64,000 bases of DNA from positions 2,852,001-2,916,000 of the forward strand of contig NC_045127.1 in the NCBI RefSeq assembly GCF_007655135.1, read 5' to 3'. The notes under the pieces are model-generated. The model was not told the origin of the DNA. It searched no databases and was given only the letters and a program-made list of their open reading frames with translations. Origin of the DNA: Punica granatum (lineage: Eukaryota; Streptophyta; Magnoliopsida; Myrtales; Lythraceae). Shown piece by piece: positions 28,885 to 41,381 of this stretch. How positions within the stretch are numbered: the stretch's first letter is position 1; every line of letters begins with the position of its first letter. The position numbers and the translations under genes were made by a program.

Positions 28885-29880
28885 AGCATTTAGTAGAGAT
28901 AAAGTGATATGGTAGAAAGAGCGGAATGGAGAGCGCAATTACTATTTAGAGTTTAGGAGAGAGAAAGTGTCATGATAGAAAGAGAAAGTGAATTAAAGAG
29001 TACAACTATCATTTGGTGTTTATGAGATAGAAAATGTCATATAAAAGAAATAGCGGAACTACTATTCATGGTTTAAGATAGATAAAGTATCATGCAAGAG
29101 AGAGAACGAAACTATTATTTAAGGTTTATAAGAGAAAAAGTGTTATGTTAGAGAAATAAAGTGGAATAAATAGTTCATCTACCTTTTAGGGTTTAGAAAA
29201 AAGAGTCATGTAAAATAAAGAACATAGCTATCATTTAGTGTTTAAGGGAGAGAAAATGTTATCTTAGAGAGAGAATATGGAGTAGACAACGGAACTAGTA
29301 TAATACTTTTCTCTCCTAAACCCTAAATAGTAATTATGTTCTCTATTCCGCTTTCTCTTTCTAATATGACATTTTCTCTCTCCTTAAACTGTAAATGGTA
29401 GTTCTATTTTCTATTATACTTTTGCTCTCTAACATGACATTTTCTCTCCCTCCGTAGTTTCGCTCTTTCTCCTACTCGACACTCTCTCTTTTAAACCTTA
29501 AACGGTAATTGCGTTATCTATTCTACTTTCTCTCTCTAACATGATACTTTCTTTCTCTTAAACCCTAAATAGTAGATCCACTCTCTATCCCACTTTCTCT
29601 CTCTAACATGACACATTTTCTCTCATAAATCCTGAATGGTAATTTCGCTCTCTTACATGACACTTTCTCTTTTGTAAACTGTAAATGATAGTTTCGTTTT
29701 CTATTCCCCTTCTCTCTTTAACGTGACATTTTCTCTAACCTAAATACTAAATAGTAGTTCCATTGTCTATTTCACTTTCTCACTCTGACATGACAATTTC
29801 TCTTTTTTAAACTTAAAATGGTAGTTGCCCTCTCCATTTCATTATTTTTCTCTAATACGATACTTTCTCTACATATGAAA
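28885..29880. repeat. Foldback structure with arms made of degenerate tandem repeats
   Basis: The left arm, about 28885-29300, is six or seven degenerate copies of a 55-75-base unit rich in GAGAGAAAGTGTCATG, GGAATAGAG and ACTATTTAGGGTTTA on the plus strand. From about 29305 to 29875 the same unit recurs in reverse complement (CATGACACTTTCTCTC, CTAAACCCTAAATAGTA). A transcript through it could form a hairpin of several hundred bases with many mismatches. There is no coding potential on either strand. Confidence 0.8.
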
Positions 29881-30439
29881 TGACATCTATAATTCACATA
29901 TATTTTGCTATAATATATTACAGGTCATAGGGCCTGTGCTTTGCACGGGATTGTACGTGTTCAATTTTATGCTTTTTAATAATAATATTATTATTATTAT
30001 ATTATTTGCGTGGTTTGAAATTTTATAAGTCATAATTTACCATCACTAAAACTATATATTTTAGATATATAAATATATATACATGAAATGGTAGAAAAAT
30101 ATTTTTTTATTTTTATTGAAAAATATGATAACAAATCATATTTATAAAAATTATGATTTGATTTAATTGTTTGAAAAGCAAATATGATAATAGATCTTTG
30201 CAAAAGATAAATATGATCTAGATAAAATCCTACCCAAATTTGATACACATAGTAGTTTATGTGACTTACGATTAATTGGAATCATACAAAATATCTAACA
30301 CATCATATCTTTGACGTCTTATACAGAACATATGTATTTATAATATTTTGTGTAGATTGTACAAATATGTGTCTTCATATTTTGAAAATTTTAAAAATGA
30401 AAAAAAATCTTTTTCAAAAAAATACTGAAAAAAATTCGA

Positions 30440-30890
30440 GAAAATAACAACCAATCCAACAATTTATCCAATTTTAAAAAATTTAAAAATTTAAAAATAT
30501 TTTTAAAAAAAAGTTAAAATGAAAAGGATAATGATTGGTCCCACAAATCTATTTATTTAAAAATTTAGTCGAAAATTCATCTTCTAAAAACTGCTGCAAA
30601 GATTGAGAAAATAGCAAGCGGTCTCACAAATTATAATGATTTAAATATATTAAAAAATTAAAAATTAAACTTTTTTTTATAGATATTCAAAATAGTCGAC
30701 AAAATAATGATTGATAGCACAAATCTATATCTATATATATTTTACAATTTAAAAATAAATCCAAAGTTCGTTTTCAAAAATGCTAAAAAACGTGAAAATA
30801 ATAATAGGTCCCGCACATTATATTGATTTTAAAAATATAAAAATTTTAAAAATCATTTCAAAAAAAGTTAGAAATCAAGTAAATTTTAGT
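30440..30890. repeat. Degenerate tandem repeat, unit about 82-97 bp
   Basis: Related words such as AATAATGATTGGTCCCACAA recur near 30444, 30526, 30609, 30701 and 30798, each followed by AAATTTAAAAAT-type runs and a TTCAAAAA segment. About five diverged copies. Confidence 0.65.
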
Positions 30891-31717
30891 TTGAGACTAT
30901 AGCTTATTTATCCAATTCATTATAGATATTGCAATAAATTATAAATTATTATGTACATTTTCATCCAGAAGAACCGTATCCAGGTTGATTAAGTCATTAT
31001 TCTTTGTATTCATCGCGTCTCATAATTTAATCGCTCTAACTTTTTTTTTCCACAAATCTTTTTCATTCACTCAATAAATTGTAAGAACAATCGAAAAATC
31101 AAAGAAAAAGTAATACATAAATCAAAGAAAAAAAATATGTACATTAATCAAAGAAATAAATGTTGATGGAGGGATTGGGGAGTCTATGCAGTCGTTATCT
31201 TGATTTATTTTGCTCGATTGTTTTCTAATGCCTTTGTTCTTGGGGCTTCTCGTTTTGTTGGGAGACCGCGGGCTCCTCCTTTTGTAAACATGTCACTTTG
31301 TGTGTCTATATATATATATATATTATAATGTGTCCTAGTTTAGGAGAACAATCATCATTATATCTATAAAAGATTTAAAAAAATCGAATTTTATCATACT
31401 GTACATCTTCAAAAAGATTAAAATAAAATCTTTTTTAAAAAAATAATAATAATAATTGATACAAGTCCATTTATCTGAGGCCATTTGGATGGGTCTACCA
31501 TAGCTTGAGAAAGTCTAGTATGTAACATGTATACCATGTGATAATATCACAAGCCAATAATGATTTGTTATTTTAAGTTTTAATATGTAAACAAAAATAA
31601 AGGAAAATTTATTGTTGACAAAAATAATATTTTCTATGTATGTTATGACATAATCTTACGTGATACATCCGTTATACACAAGACCTCCTCTTACTTTATA
31701 TTACATATAGATATAGA

Positions 31718-32104
31718 TTTGCAATTACCATATTCATAAGCGATTAATATCATGTTGGGATGGAGCTGCAAGAGTAAGTCTATTACGGGGTCGAACTATG
31801 AAAGTCGGTAACAAATATGATATACTATTACATTGCCCACGGGCAATGAGTGGAGCATATGTCACATGTAGAATCATATAACGAGAATTTAGCGAAGTGA
31901 AACATGCCGCTTCCGGGAAATGATCAATGATATCTACAATGTTACATTACAGTTAACGAAGGTGCAGATAATACATATTACATGTCTCAAGAATAAACAA
32001 ATTAGAGCCCAAAAAGAAAAGAAGAGGGGAAAAAAAAAAAGGCATGACAAAATTACAAACTTGTAATGACAACAACAGCGAGCGAGAGAGCAGAATTCTA
32101 ATCC
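31718..32104. other. 3' region of the subtilase gene
   Basis: Base composition returns to normal after the AT-rich block. This is the likely 3' untranslated and downstream region of the minus-strand subtilase. No other gene seen. Confidence 0.5.
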
Positions 32105-35100
32105 TCAGATGTTTGTGGAGTTCGACGGGGAGAACTTGACGATAACTGATACAGGAATGCTGACAACATGGCCCCGGTTCCCGAACAATCCAATCCTCCC
32201 GAAGCTTGCAGCAGAGCTATTCAAAGTTGCGTTCAATGCTACAGTTAGTACCTGTTTCTGCCCAGCAGATATATCGAAATGGGTTGGGAAGACCTTAAGG
32301 GACACTCCATAAGGAGCGCTCCAGCCTACGGTGTAAGTCTCATTGTCAGCAATGTTAGCGACAGTGCGTTGTACAGTCCTTGATACATTTAGCTTCGCAA
32401 TTGTGATGGAGGGTAAGTTGAGGTCAGGTTCGCTTGTCGTGTTAGTATAAGCCCAGCAGTTCTGGCCCGTGTAGTTGAGAACGACAGGGGCTGACCCGTT
32501 GATTCCGCAGAGGAACAGCATATAATCATCGTAACCTGCATGAGACCAATCATGGTTCAGTTTAACGTTGAATCAGAACTATAATAATAAGATCTCAGAT
32601 TCTCAATTATCAATGGAGGAGCAAGCACGGATAGTTGTTTCCACGGTTTTGATACTCAGGTAAAGCGATCAGTATACACCACGAGAGAGAGAGGGATATA
32701 CTGGGAGACTTACTGGAATCGAAGATTAGTCCCGGGTCCAATGCTGCAGTAGCATTCACAAAACCGCTGCCCATGTCAAAAGGTGTAGCAGGGGACTGGT
32801 TTATATCCGGGTTTGTGTAAGCCCGTTGGGCCATTATGGGACCACCAGTCCTATCATAAACACAAGCTGTAGTAGAAAGTGCAGATGCAATGGCCGCTGG
32901 ACTGAAACTTGGAAACTTTTGCTTGATGAGTGCTGCCAGCCCAGCAACGTGTGGAGCTGCCATACTCGTCCCAGACATCATTGCAAAGTGCTCACCTGAA
33001 AAATCAAATTAATTGTGTCAAATAGATCCATCAAACACTAACAGGCAGAGATGTAAGAATCATCGAGATTTGATGTTTGGCAGTTGAAGGCTTTGTACCT
33101 AAGAATTCCACTGAATCAGTCCCTAGGGAGCTCCAAGCAGCCCATATGGAGTTCCCGGGGGCCACAAGATTGGGCTTCAATATGTCTGCGTCAGCAAGAA
33201 AGCTGTCTTCTGGGTCCGGCCCTCTTGCAGAGTAGTACATGACTTTCGGGGCAGACACGCTGTAGTTGGCTTTTAGCCCACCAGTGATGAGCGCAGTTGC
33301 CCCAAATTTAACAACCCTTTTCGCTTGTCCCTCTCTCTCAACAGAAGCATTGTAATACCGAAGAAGGATCTGTCATATGTCGGAGAAACAGTATTAAATC
33401 CAGAGATACTGTTCAGACTTCAGAGCATCGACTAACATATCTAAGATAGTGCTAAATTATCTACAAGAACTGCCAGTAAACTATTAGCGTCATGCTCATG
33501 CCAAACAAAATAGAAGAAATGACTAAGTAGGGACCATTCAGTACCTTGGAATCATCAGGTGATGGAATAATGATGCCAGGAATTCTCATTGGGATCGGGT
33601 TGAGCTGAAACCCAATCACAAATGGGTCCATGTAGAACACAATACCAGCAGCACTGAGGTTGTGAGCTGTTTGCAAGGCTTGTTTGACTGTGGAGAGCCC
33701 CAGCACAAATCGAATGGAATAGCTGCAGATCAAAAGGTTCCCCCGAACTAGTTCCTTAGTGAAGCTACTAGAATCTTGGCATTCTCCTACATACATGTCA
33801 CTCGTGACAGTTGTGTCGTTGTTCAGAGCATCGAGTGCGGAAATTAAAGGGTACATTGTGTCTTTGCCGGTGCCCGCTGGATAAAAACAAAAAGTAAGAT
33901 GTCAAACTAACAAGAAATCAAGGTAGAAGTCATAGAGGTATCAAAAGAAGAGATGAGGCTTACGCGCGAGACCGACTCCGGCAATGGTCACGTTGTTCCC
34001 AAGAACGATAGAGTTACTGTAAGCCCTGTCGTGCGTGGCAGCACCGACACTGAAGATCCACGGGCTGAAGGAGGCAATGCTTTTAGGTGACGGCCCAGTA
34101 TTGCCAGCTGCCTGAACTACGAAGATGCCAGCTTTTACGGCTGCTAGCAGAGCCATGTCTATGGGATTGAAAAATGTCGCAATTCCAGGAGGACGCCTGT
34201 TTGGAGTTATCGATAGGCTTATTATATCAACCCCATCTTGAGCTGCCTGTACACAACCAGAATCATATTCGATGAGGATGTATGCTACATGCAAAAATTA
34301 GAGAATGATACCGCGAGATATATTGGCGGCTGTGGATCTATTAGACTCGCAAGACGTGGTCCCATTACCTGGTCTATGGCGGCAACAACGTCTGCAGCGA
34401 AACCTCCAAAGCTCTTATACAGTGCCTTATAGACAGCAATGCTGCAAAAAAGGGAATTTATTCAGTCTCTGCCAAAGTAACACCAAAATTTATAACTAGA
34501 TTCTTCTGAGAAGAAACCATTAGGTGGTTTCGAATAATTACTGAGCACGAGGAGCCATTCCACTTGCATTTCCAAAGTGATGGCCAGCAACTATGACTCG
34601 GATCCCATGGTTTCCCGCAGCAACAGAAGCTGTGTGCCTGTATACCTATTAGATTTGTCAGTTTTCCCTGTGTCTAACAATAATGACAATAGTAATCGGA
34701 TAGTAGATAATTTGTAGTCAGATGGGTATAATTCTGAAGCGTCTGAGACTCTGAATCAATAAAAAATTTTTAAAGAACCGTGAGGAAGACTTACGTCCCA
34801 TGACCATCACCATCGAATGGTGAGGCGTAATCCTGAGATGAATTGAATATTCCCCTGGTGATAGCAGATGCAGCAAAGTGGCGGGCACCAACAAGCTTTC
34901 TGTTGCAGGATCCTGATGGAAAATCAGGAGTAACCTCACAGACGCCCGAGTAATGAGCCGGGACCGGATATGGATGGTCTGATATACAATCAGAAAAGCT
35001 TGGGTGTGTAGGATCAATGCCTGTATCCACGAATCCGATGACTACTCCTTCACCAGCAGATTCATACCCACCCTCTTTTACCCACGCACCACCGGGTAGA

Positions 35101-36516
35101 CCAAGAAACTGAGGAGTGTGTGTGGTGGCAGTTCTAACTGAGAAGTCCAAAACCACGTTTGCCACTTCTCTCCTCCTTGAGAGCTTGTTTGCCTTCAAAC
35201 GTTTACCAACACTGCCTGATTAAGATTTCTTTTCACATACAAGTACTTTTTTCCCCTCATGCAATGCACAACAAAGTATGAAGCGGATTAAATCTACAGC
35301 ATATAACTGGGAATAGAAACAGATTCCGGATCATGGGATGCATCAACTGGATCAACCACAACTGTACATTACTAAGCAAGGCACCCATAGCAGTCAACGA
35401 CTTATGATTGACCTTGACCCAGTCCGATTCTTTTTCAACTATGAGTCTACATTAGATTTTTGCTCGCAAAGTCTTTCTGCAGTACAAAGAACCGCTGAAA
35501 GATACCAGTTAAATGTTCCAACAAATAGTTTTGCACTGACATCCTAGTGAAAGTAATAACACAGATCAAAACAATGAAGACAAAAGTCAAGGTCTTAGTG
35601 AATTTACCTGCTGGGGGGTGACGAGAACGGCAAATCCACTAACTAGGTAGTGGTAGCTGTAAAGTTTCAGATATTTCTCTCCTCGCAATGTTGTCCTCAG
35701 CAGCGAATCATGAACACGGGCAACATAAGAACCAGAGCTCCCATGGGACTGCGAACCATTCCTAAATTCAGGAGGGAGACTTTCAGGTAGTGCATCAAAA
35801 CTCAAATTATGAACCAGATAAGAAAAGGTAGTCGTAAAATGGGTATAGAACTTCTCGAATCATTGGATCCAAAAGGAAAAGGAAATTCAAAACGAAAAGG
35901 ACAAGAAAAAATTAACAAGAAAGAAAGAAAAACCAAACCCATAATAAGTAAGTACATCCTGAGAACCCAATAATACATTCTTCAGGGTGAAGAGTCCAAA
36001 AATTGAACGAGACAAAGTACGCTATAACCAACGAGAAGCACAACTTTTCTCTTCTTGTTTTTCCTTTTGCGGGTTGGATTATCAAACTAACATTTACGGC
36101 ATAACAAACCTTCGCGTATGTGACTGACAGCATTCAAAGATTCAAACTTTACCCCTTCCACGTTCCACTCTACACTGCCGCATTCTGTACTCATAAGCTA
36201 ACATCCCTACACAGATTTGTTTCTCCCCGAAAGTGCTTTCAGAGCAAATTCAGCCACAAAACTCAAAGAAGACAAGACAGGAACAAAAACAACACCTGGG
36301 TTTGTGCATTCTTGTTAATCTCCCAGAAGAGCTTCCCTTGCGAAAGACATTCCTGCCCTTCCTAAGTTCATCGTAGTAGACATGAGCAGCAGGAGCTTGT
36401 CTCAGGGTAACTATGTACACCGCAGTGACTTCCTCCTGACACCAAGCACCCGCCATGAGCATCCAAGCTGATAGCACCAGCACCGCCGCCAGGTGCCACC
36501 GGCGCAAGCCCTCCAT
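32105..36516 (-). CDS. Subtilisin-like serine protease, SBT2.1/SBT2.2 type (846 aa)
   Basis: This is a secreted plant subtilase. Ten exons run 36516-36296, 35761-35608, 35192-34795, 34637-34542, 34441-34369, 34246-33964, 33876-33545, 33369-33099, 32995-32714 and 32535-32105. A signal peptide (AAVLVLSAWMLMAGAWC) is followed by an I9-type propeptide, then the S8 domain. The triad is Asp about 181 in GFVDTGIDP, His about 256 in DGDGHGTHTAS and Ser about 620 in SGTSMAAPHVAG, with the oxyanion Asn in VQAAGNTGP. A PA-type insert (NLSAAGIVFYMDP) sits between His and Ser, and a fibronectin III-like domain follows. Many NxS/T sites fit passage through the secretory route. ARVHDSLL, YLKLYSYHYL and DFSVRTATTHTPQF point to the SBT2.1/2.2 branch rather than SBT2.5/2.6. 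The start at 36516 is the first ATG of the open frame. Confidence 0.95.
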
Positions 36517-38567
36517 TTTCGGGGAAAACAATGAATGGTACCAGGCCCCCAGCAAGAAAAACACAGTCACCCTTCCCAAGAATGTTGAAGGGAAGAGCAA
36601 GAACTGCCCATTAAATCCAACCCTCCATTAGTGGGGAAGAGTAAGCTCACTGAGTGAGGCCGAGAGTGATTTCTACTCTCTTCTTGCCTTCAGCCTCTGG
36701 CGGGGGAGAAGGGAAGAAGACGGGAAAGACAGAAAAGGGGAGGCGGGTGAGAGGAGGAGGAGAAGGAAGCAGAGCGAGGAAGTAGAAGTAGAAGAGGAAG
36801 TGTTGCTGGGAATATTTAATGGAGAATCTGAGAGCTTTCTTGGGTGCTGCACACATGAACGTTTTTTCTTCCCTTTTCTTTATCAGAAGGAAAATGTTCC
36901 AAAACAGAGCAGAATGGGACCCTTTCCATTGTTTTTTTTTTTTTTTTACCAGTTTTCTAAGACAACATTTTCATATGCAGCAAGCAAACCTCACAACCTT
37001 GGAGACCAAGGACATACTTTAATTTAATCCACCTGCAGCAACACCCCCAACAAACACATTACCGACATTCGACTGGTCCCTTCAGTTCCACACTGAACTG
37101 ATGGAAGCCACCGGCCAAAGGCAAAACCAAAAAATACAAACTTTATGATCACCGCATCGACCCGGTTCACTGTACGGCCCGATCCAATAGCTTGAATCAT
37201 TCTCGGTGCATTTGACAGCTAAAAGCCGCCGCTTGACGGTCAGGTACGAATGAAAATGATGGGATAGTTCAGGGATCAATGAGGGGTGTACAAGTTTTTG
37301 GCCTTTATTGCGGGGAGGATGCGGCTTTTGTCCATTTACTCCAACGTTCCAATTTATTTTGAAGGTCAGAATCAGAATGTGGAACTCTTTGTGGTCTTGT
37401 GAGCTGTGACTCAGCTTTTGCCCGTGACCTCTAGTCGGATGGGACGGTGGTGTGTGTATACAGGAAAAGCTTCCAACTTTTTATCGCCCGACCGGGTTGC
37501 GGTATAGGCATTTCTTGATTCACGCAGACTGGAGGTGCCTCTCGATGCTATAGCCTCCGGTGCGTGCGGATAAGAGAAGTACGCATATTAGGTTATCATG
37601 TAGGTGCATATACGTGCTATGATGGATCGTTGTGGGATTGTTCCGGTAAAAGAAGGGAAGGGAAATGATGAAGTTTCTCTCCCCATGCTTCATTCCCATA
37701 AAGCATCTTTTTCTCTATGTCAACAATCCTCCATGTGCCTCTTTTTCCCAAACTTTGAAAAGGTTTTTTGCTATCATCAAATTTCATCCCAATCGAATTA
37801 CCCGAAAATTAGCATTGAAAAGGTTATCTGCCATCGAGTTTCATCCTATGCGAAAGTTAAGAGATTGGCTATCCGAGTAAGACCATACGAATGATGCTCC
37901 AAGTTATACCAACAAATATGGAAAAATAAACTAACATAGGAATTTCGCGCCGAGAAATTTATAAGGTATTTTATTTATTTTTGAGGAGTCAATAAAATTA
38001 AAACAAGGGCAAAAAAACTATGGAATAATTCTTTTCTTACCCCCCCCCTAACTTTATCTTTTATTTGTTTTTGTTGTGGAAGGGACAGGTGGGTCCAAAT
38101 GCTATAATACAAGAGTCCACTATTGGGGACCGTTTGTAAATATTATAGTCGTTGTGGAGGTGTGGCCCTTTTGAAAGAACCTGATTCTTACAATCATTCA
38201 CATAACTTTCCCTTTGATTTTAATCAATATGACCTTCTCAGAAAGCCCCCGATTTCTCCCGTGGGGTCGCATCTTTCGGCCGAGAAAGGAACAAAAACCT
38301 GCTCGACCGACTGGAAAAGACCGGATGAATCAAGACTGTCTGATTGTAAATGACAGAAACGGAATAAAATCTTTCACTGATATTTATTAGGAACAATGAA
38401 ACAACAGGACATTTGTGTTAAACTAGTTCTTGTCTGTTTCTCTCACTCCGAGTTCGCTGGACACAAGAAGGGGCAACAATTGATACGATGGCAAACCTAA
38501 TATCCGACACCCGAACTTGTTTGTACAAGGTACATTCATGTTCATCTATATAACTTACGCTTTGCCC
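36517..38567. other. Intergenic region between subtilase and IGPS genes
   Basis: The first 300 bases hold the subtilase leader, which is purine-rich on the plus strand (GA and GGA tracts). The remainder to about 38380 shows no reading frame I can support. About 38380-38567 is likely the IGPS 3' untranslated region. Confidence 0.45.
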
Positions 38568-41381
38568 TCACACTGAAATGTCTCTTCCGAAGAGGCCAGC
38601 AATGCCCTTGGTTGGGTCACTCTGCTTAACGATGGACTCTCCAACCAAAACCTGCATCAGGAGAGAAAAATGATTCTTACAACGAAAATCTACCTTTCAT
38701 GTGTTTGACTACTTTTATCAGAGATTTCACCAAGGGCAAGAGACAGATTCATGAGTTAATTCTCATTAAAAAAGGGCTTTACTTACTGCTCTAACACCGG
38801 CTTCTTGGACATAAGCAATGTCATCGGGCGTGAACAATCCCGACTCACCAACAACCTACAATTCCCGCAAAGGAAAAAAGAGCCAGGTCGAATAAAACAG
38901 TAAATAAATATTAACCACATAAATATGCAGAAAATGTAGAAATTATGATGGGTTGAGAAGCCTTACAAGTATGCCTTTCTGACGGATCAGTTCGCCACGT
39001 TCACCCTCAAGGAGCTTCTTTGTGTTGCTGATGTCCACCTCAAATGTTTCTAAAGACCAGTCAAGGCCAAAGATCAACCACAATAACGAAGATTTCTCTC
39101 TCACGGTTTGAGGGCATTTTTAGCACTTTAGAGAGGTAGAAGTCGGAAGGGAACATATTTGCAATAATACCTTACTAACGACGACATTTCAAGTGAACAT
39201 AGATTCATGGATTAAGCTTTTCGAAAACTAAATAAATCTTTACCCAAGTTACGGTTGTTGATTCCAATGAGTTCAACTCCCTCTATTCCAAGAACACGAT
39301 CCATTTCTCTCTCATCATGCACCTACATAAACAAAAGATTTCAATATAGCCAATATGAAAGAGTCTTGATACTTATGACCAACATATACACGAAGCTTAT
39401 TGTTTATACACAGCATATTCTAAAACAAAATACAACAAAGACAGAATGGGAGCATATAGACCCTAACAAAAGGCAGTTTCCATGTCTCTTCGTCACAAAA
39501 TAACCTTATTCTCTCGATGAACATATTTGCAGTAACAGAGAGAAAAGGCTGCCAGCCACCCCAGTTAATTAAAATCATGGGTTGGAGGAAGGACAGCAAG
39601 AAAACAAGCAAAGTGTTGAACCTCAACAAGAGCTGCCAGACCAAGCATCTTGCAAATCTTGACCATGTATCTAATGTCGAGGTCAGGCAGAACAGCTGCA
39701 ATCAGGAGAATGGCATCAGCACCTTTTGTCCGGGCATAATAGATCTGCCATGCCTCAATGACGAATTCTTTGCACAGAAGAGGGCACTGCAGGAAGTTTT
39801 TAGAGTCAGAGATGACAATCTCATAATGAAGAAGCCCTACCTGGTAGCTATTTAGTCCATAATGATAGTTCTGTAAAAATACCTGGACTCCAGCATATCT
39901 TATTGCCTCCAGATTCTCAAAGCCTCCCTAACGTTCACAAAAGCAAAAACAAGTATCACCAATAGTTAATCTATTTGCAGGCTCAAAATTCCACTATAGC
40001 ATTACCTAAATGAAAAAAGTTTTGCATATTGCAAGTGAGAAGACCCCATGAAAACCAAAGAGATAGTCTACCTGAAAATACTTCTGGTCTGTTAAGACAC
40101 TCAAACACGCTGCTCCACCTTTTTCATAAGCTCGAGCGATTTCAACCTGTTATGATGACTATTAGACTAAGCAAATTCAACTACAGATTGCCATTCAATA
40201 AAATATGAAAGATAGACTCTGGCATATTTCAAATTTATGTGCCTTAATAATTGCCAACTATCATCTGTTTAGGGAGTAGAATAAGAATTCTGCAACAACG
40301 AGCATCTAGTAACTAAAAAAAGTGAAAATTGGAGGGACCAAATGAGGGAGAAGAATCGCTTTTACCGGATCAAAATCTTCCCTCAGCACTCCCCTGCTTG
40401 GAGAAGCCTTTTTCACTTCAGCTATCAACCCAGGAAGTCCAGTTCTTGCATGGGCAGCTCGAAGAGCTCCAATGAAATCTCTTGCCGGAGGAGCAGAGTC
40501 AAGAGCTTTCTTAAGTGTCACGAGGGGCCGTCTCTCTTTTAACTGAACAACAGCAGATCCAAGCATTACCGGTCAACCATCAGAACTAAAAAAAGGAAAG
40601 GGCAATTACATTTCAGAACCAAATTAAAGGGGTTCACCTGTGAAACTTCGATGTCCTTGTGCCATATGATTTCCTCCAGGATATTCCGAGGAGTGTTGCC
40701 TTCATTCTGCAAGCGGAACTCGAAGGGCCCCACATAGTGCTGAGGTGGTCCAGAAGGCGGCCTCCGTCGTATTCTTATTCCCTGGCTAGCAGCTACCTCG
40801 TCTTGAAGCATCCCGACCTCCCATTCCTTGGCCTTCAGAGTATTCTCTGGGGACTCGCTCACCGCTGTTACTGTACTTGCTCCATCACTTGTCTCCGACT
40901 GCATTTGAAATCAGCTCTCATTGCTCTTAACCCAATTCAAAATTAAAACTTTTTGCAGATCTAGCATAAGTCAAACTCGGGTTAGCAGGATTGCCAGTGG
41001 AATACACAGAAAATGAATATATTTTGGCCAAGAAAATCTTAAGAATCAATTCAAAGCTAATCACTCCATCATCAATTAAGCCCAGAAGACCAGCTGAACA
41101 ACGGCGGGTTAAAAAACCCGACTTTCGCAGAACCCATCTCCACTGGCAATATGGGCAACTCAAAAGGAAGAGGGATTGCAAGCAAAGGAAGGAACTTGAA
41201 ACTATAGGAGAGGGGAGGCTACCTGCTGAGCTCGAATGGAGGGGAGGCGGGGGCTGTTGTGGTTGATCATCGCAATCGACGGAGGAGGGGAAGACTTGGC
41301 GAAATGCTTGTCCCTGAGAAGCGAAGGCCCGACCCCGATCGCAACCCTAGTCGCCGTATTCAGCGAAGCCAACCCCTCCAT
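38568..41381 (-). CDS. IGPS: Indole-3-glycerol-phosphate synthase, chloroplastic (398 aa)
   Basis: IGPS converts CdRP (1-(2-carboxyphenylamino)-1-deoxyribulose 5-phosphate) into indole-3-glycerol phosphate in plastid tryptophan synthesis. It is also a branch point toward indole compounds. Ten exons run 41381-41223, 40898-40638, 40542-40366, 40146-40072, 39927-39883, 39786-39622, 39322-39244, 39049-38967, 38855-38787 and 38651-38568. The first 60 or so residues are Ser/Ala/Arg-rich with few acidic residues, as in a transit peptide. The TIM barrel follows with [12 protein letters not shown] (substrate-binding Lys and Ser), [66 protein letters not shown] and [13 protein letters not shown]. All IGPS signature blocks are intact. 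Confidence 0.97.

Larger units (their letters stand above)
26898..31717 (-). mobile_element. Putative non-autonomous Helitron filled with repeats
   Basis: On the minus strand the element would begin TCTATATCTATATG at 31717 and end in CTAG at 26901-26898. A 15-base hairpin (CCATGCGATGCACGG, one mismatch) stands eight bases before CTAG, as in plant Helitrons. The flanking bases are A before TC and T after CTAG, the expected A|T insertion. No Rep/helicase reading frame is present, and the interior is AT-rich repeats. A second similar hairpin (CCCGTGCAAAGCACAGG on the minus strand) near 29932-29949 may mark a nested or older end. Both ends are short signals, so this is a hypothesis. Confidence 0.4.

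Noticed and set aside
31140..31320. Segment resembling the tail of a retrotransposon reverse transcriptase (FVLGASRFVGRP-like reading)
   Set aside because: Too short, frame interrupted, and no neighbouring domain to support it.
37600..38353. Plus-strand frames of 71-96 codons between subtilase and IGPS
   Set aside because: Overlapping frames of similar length, no domain, no splice structure.
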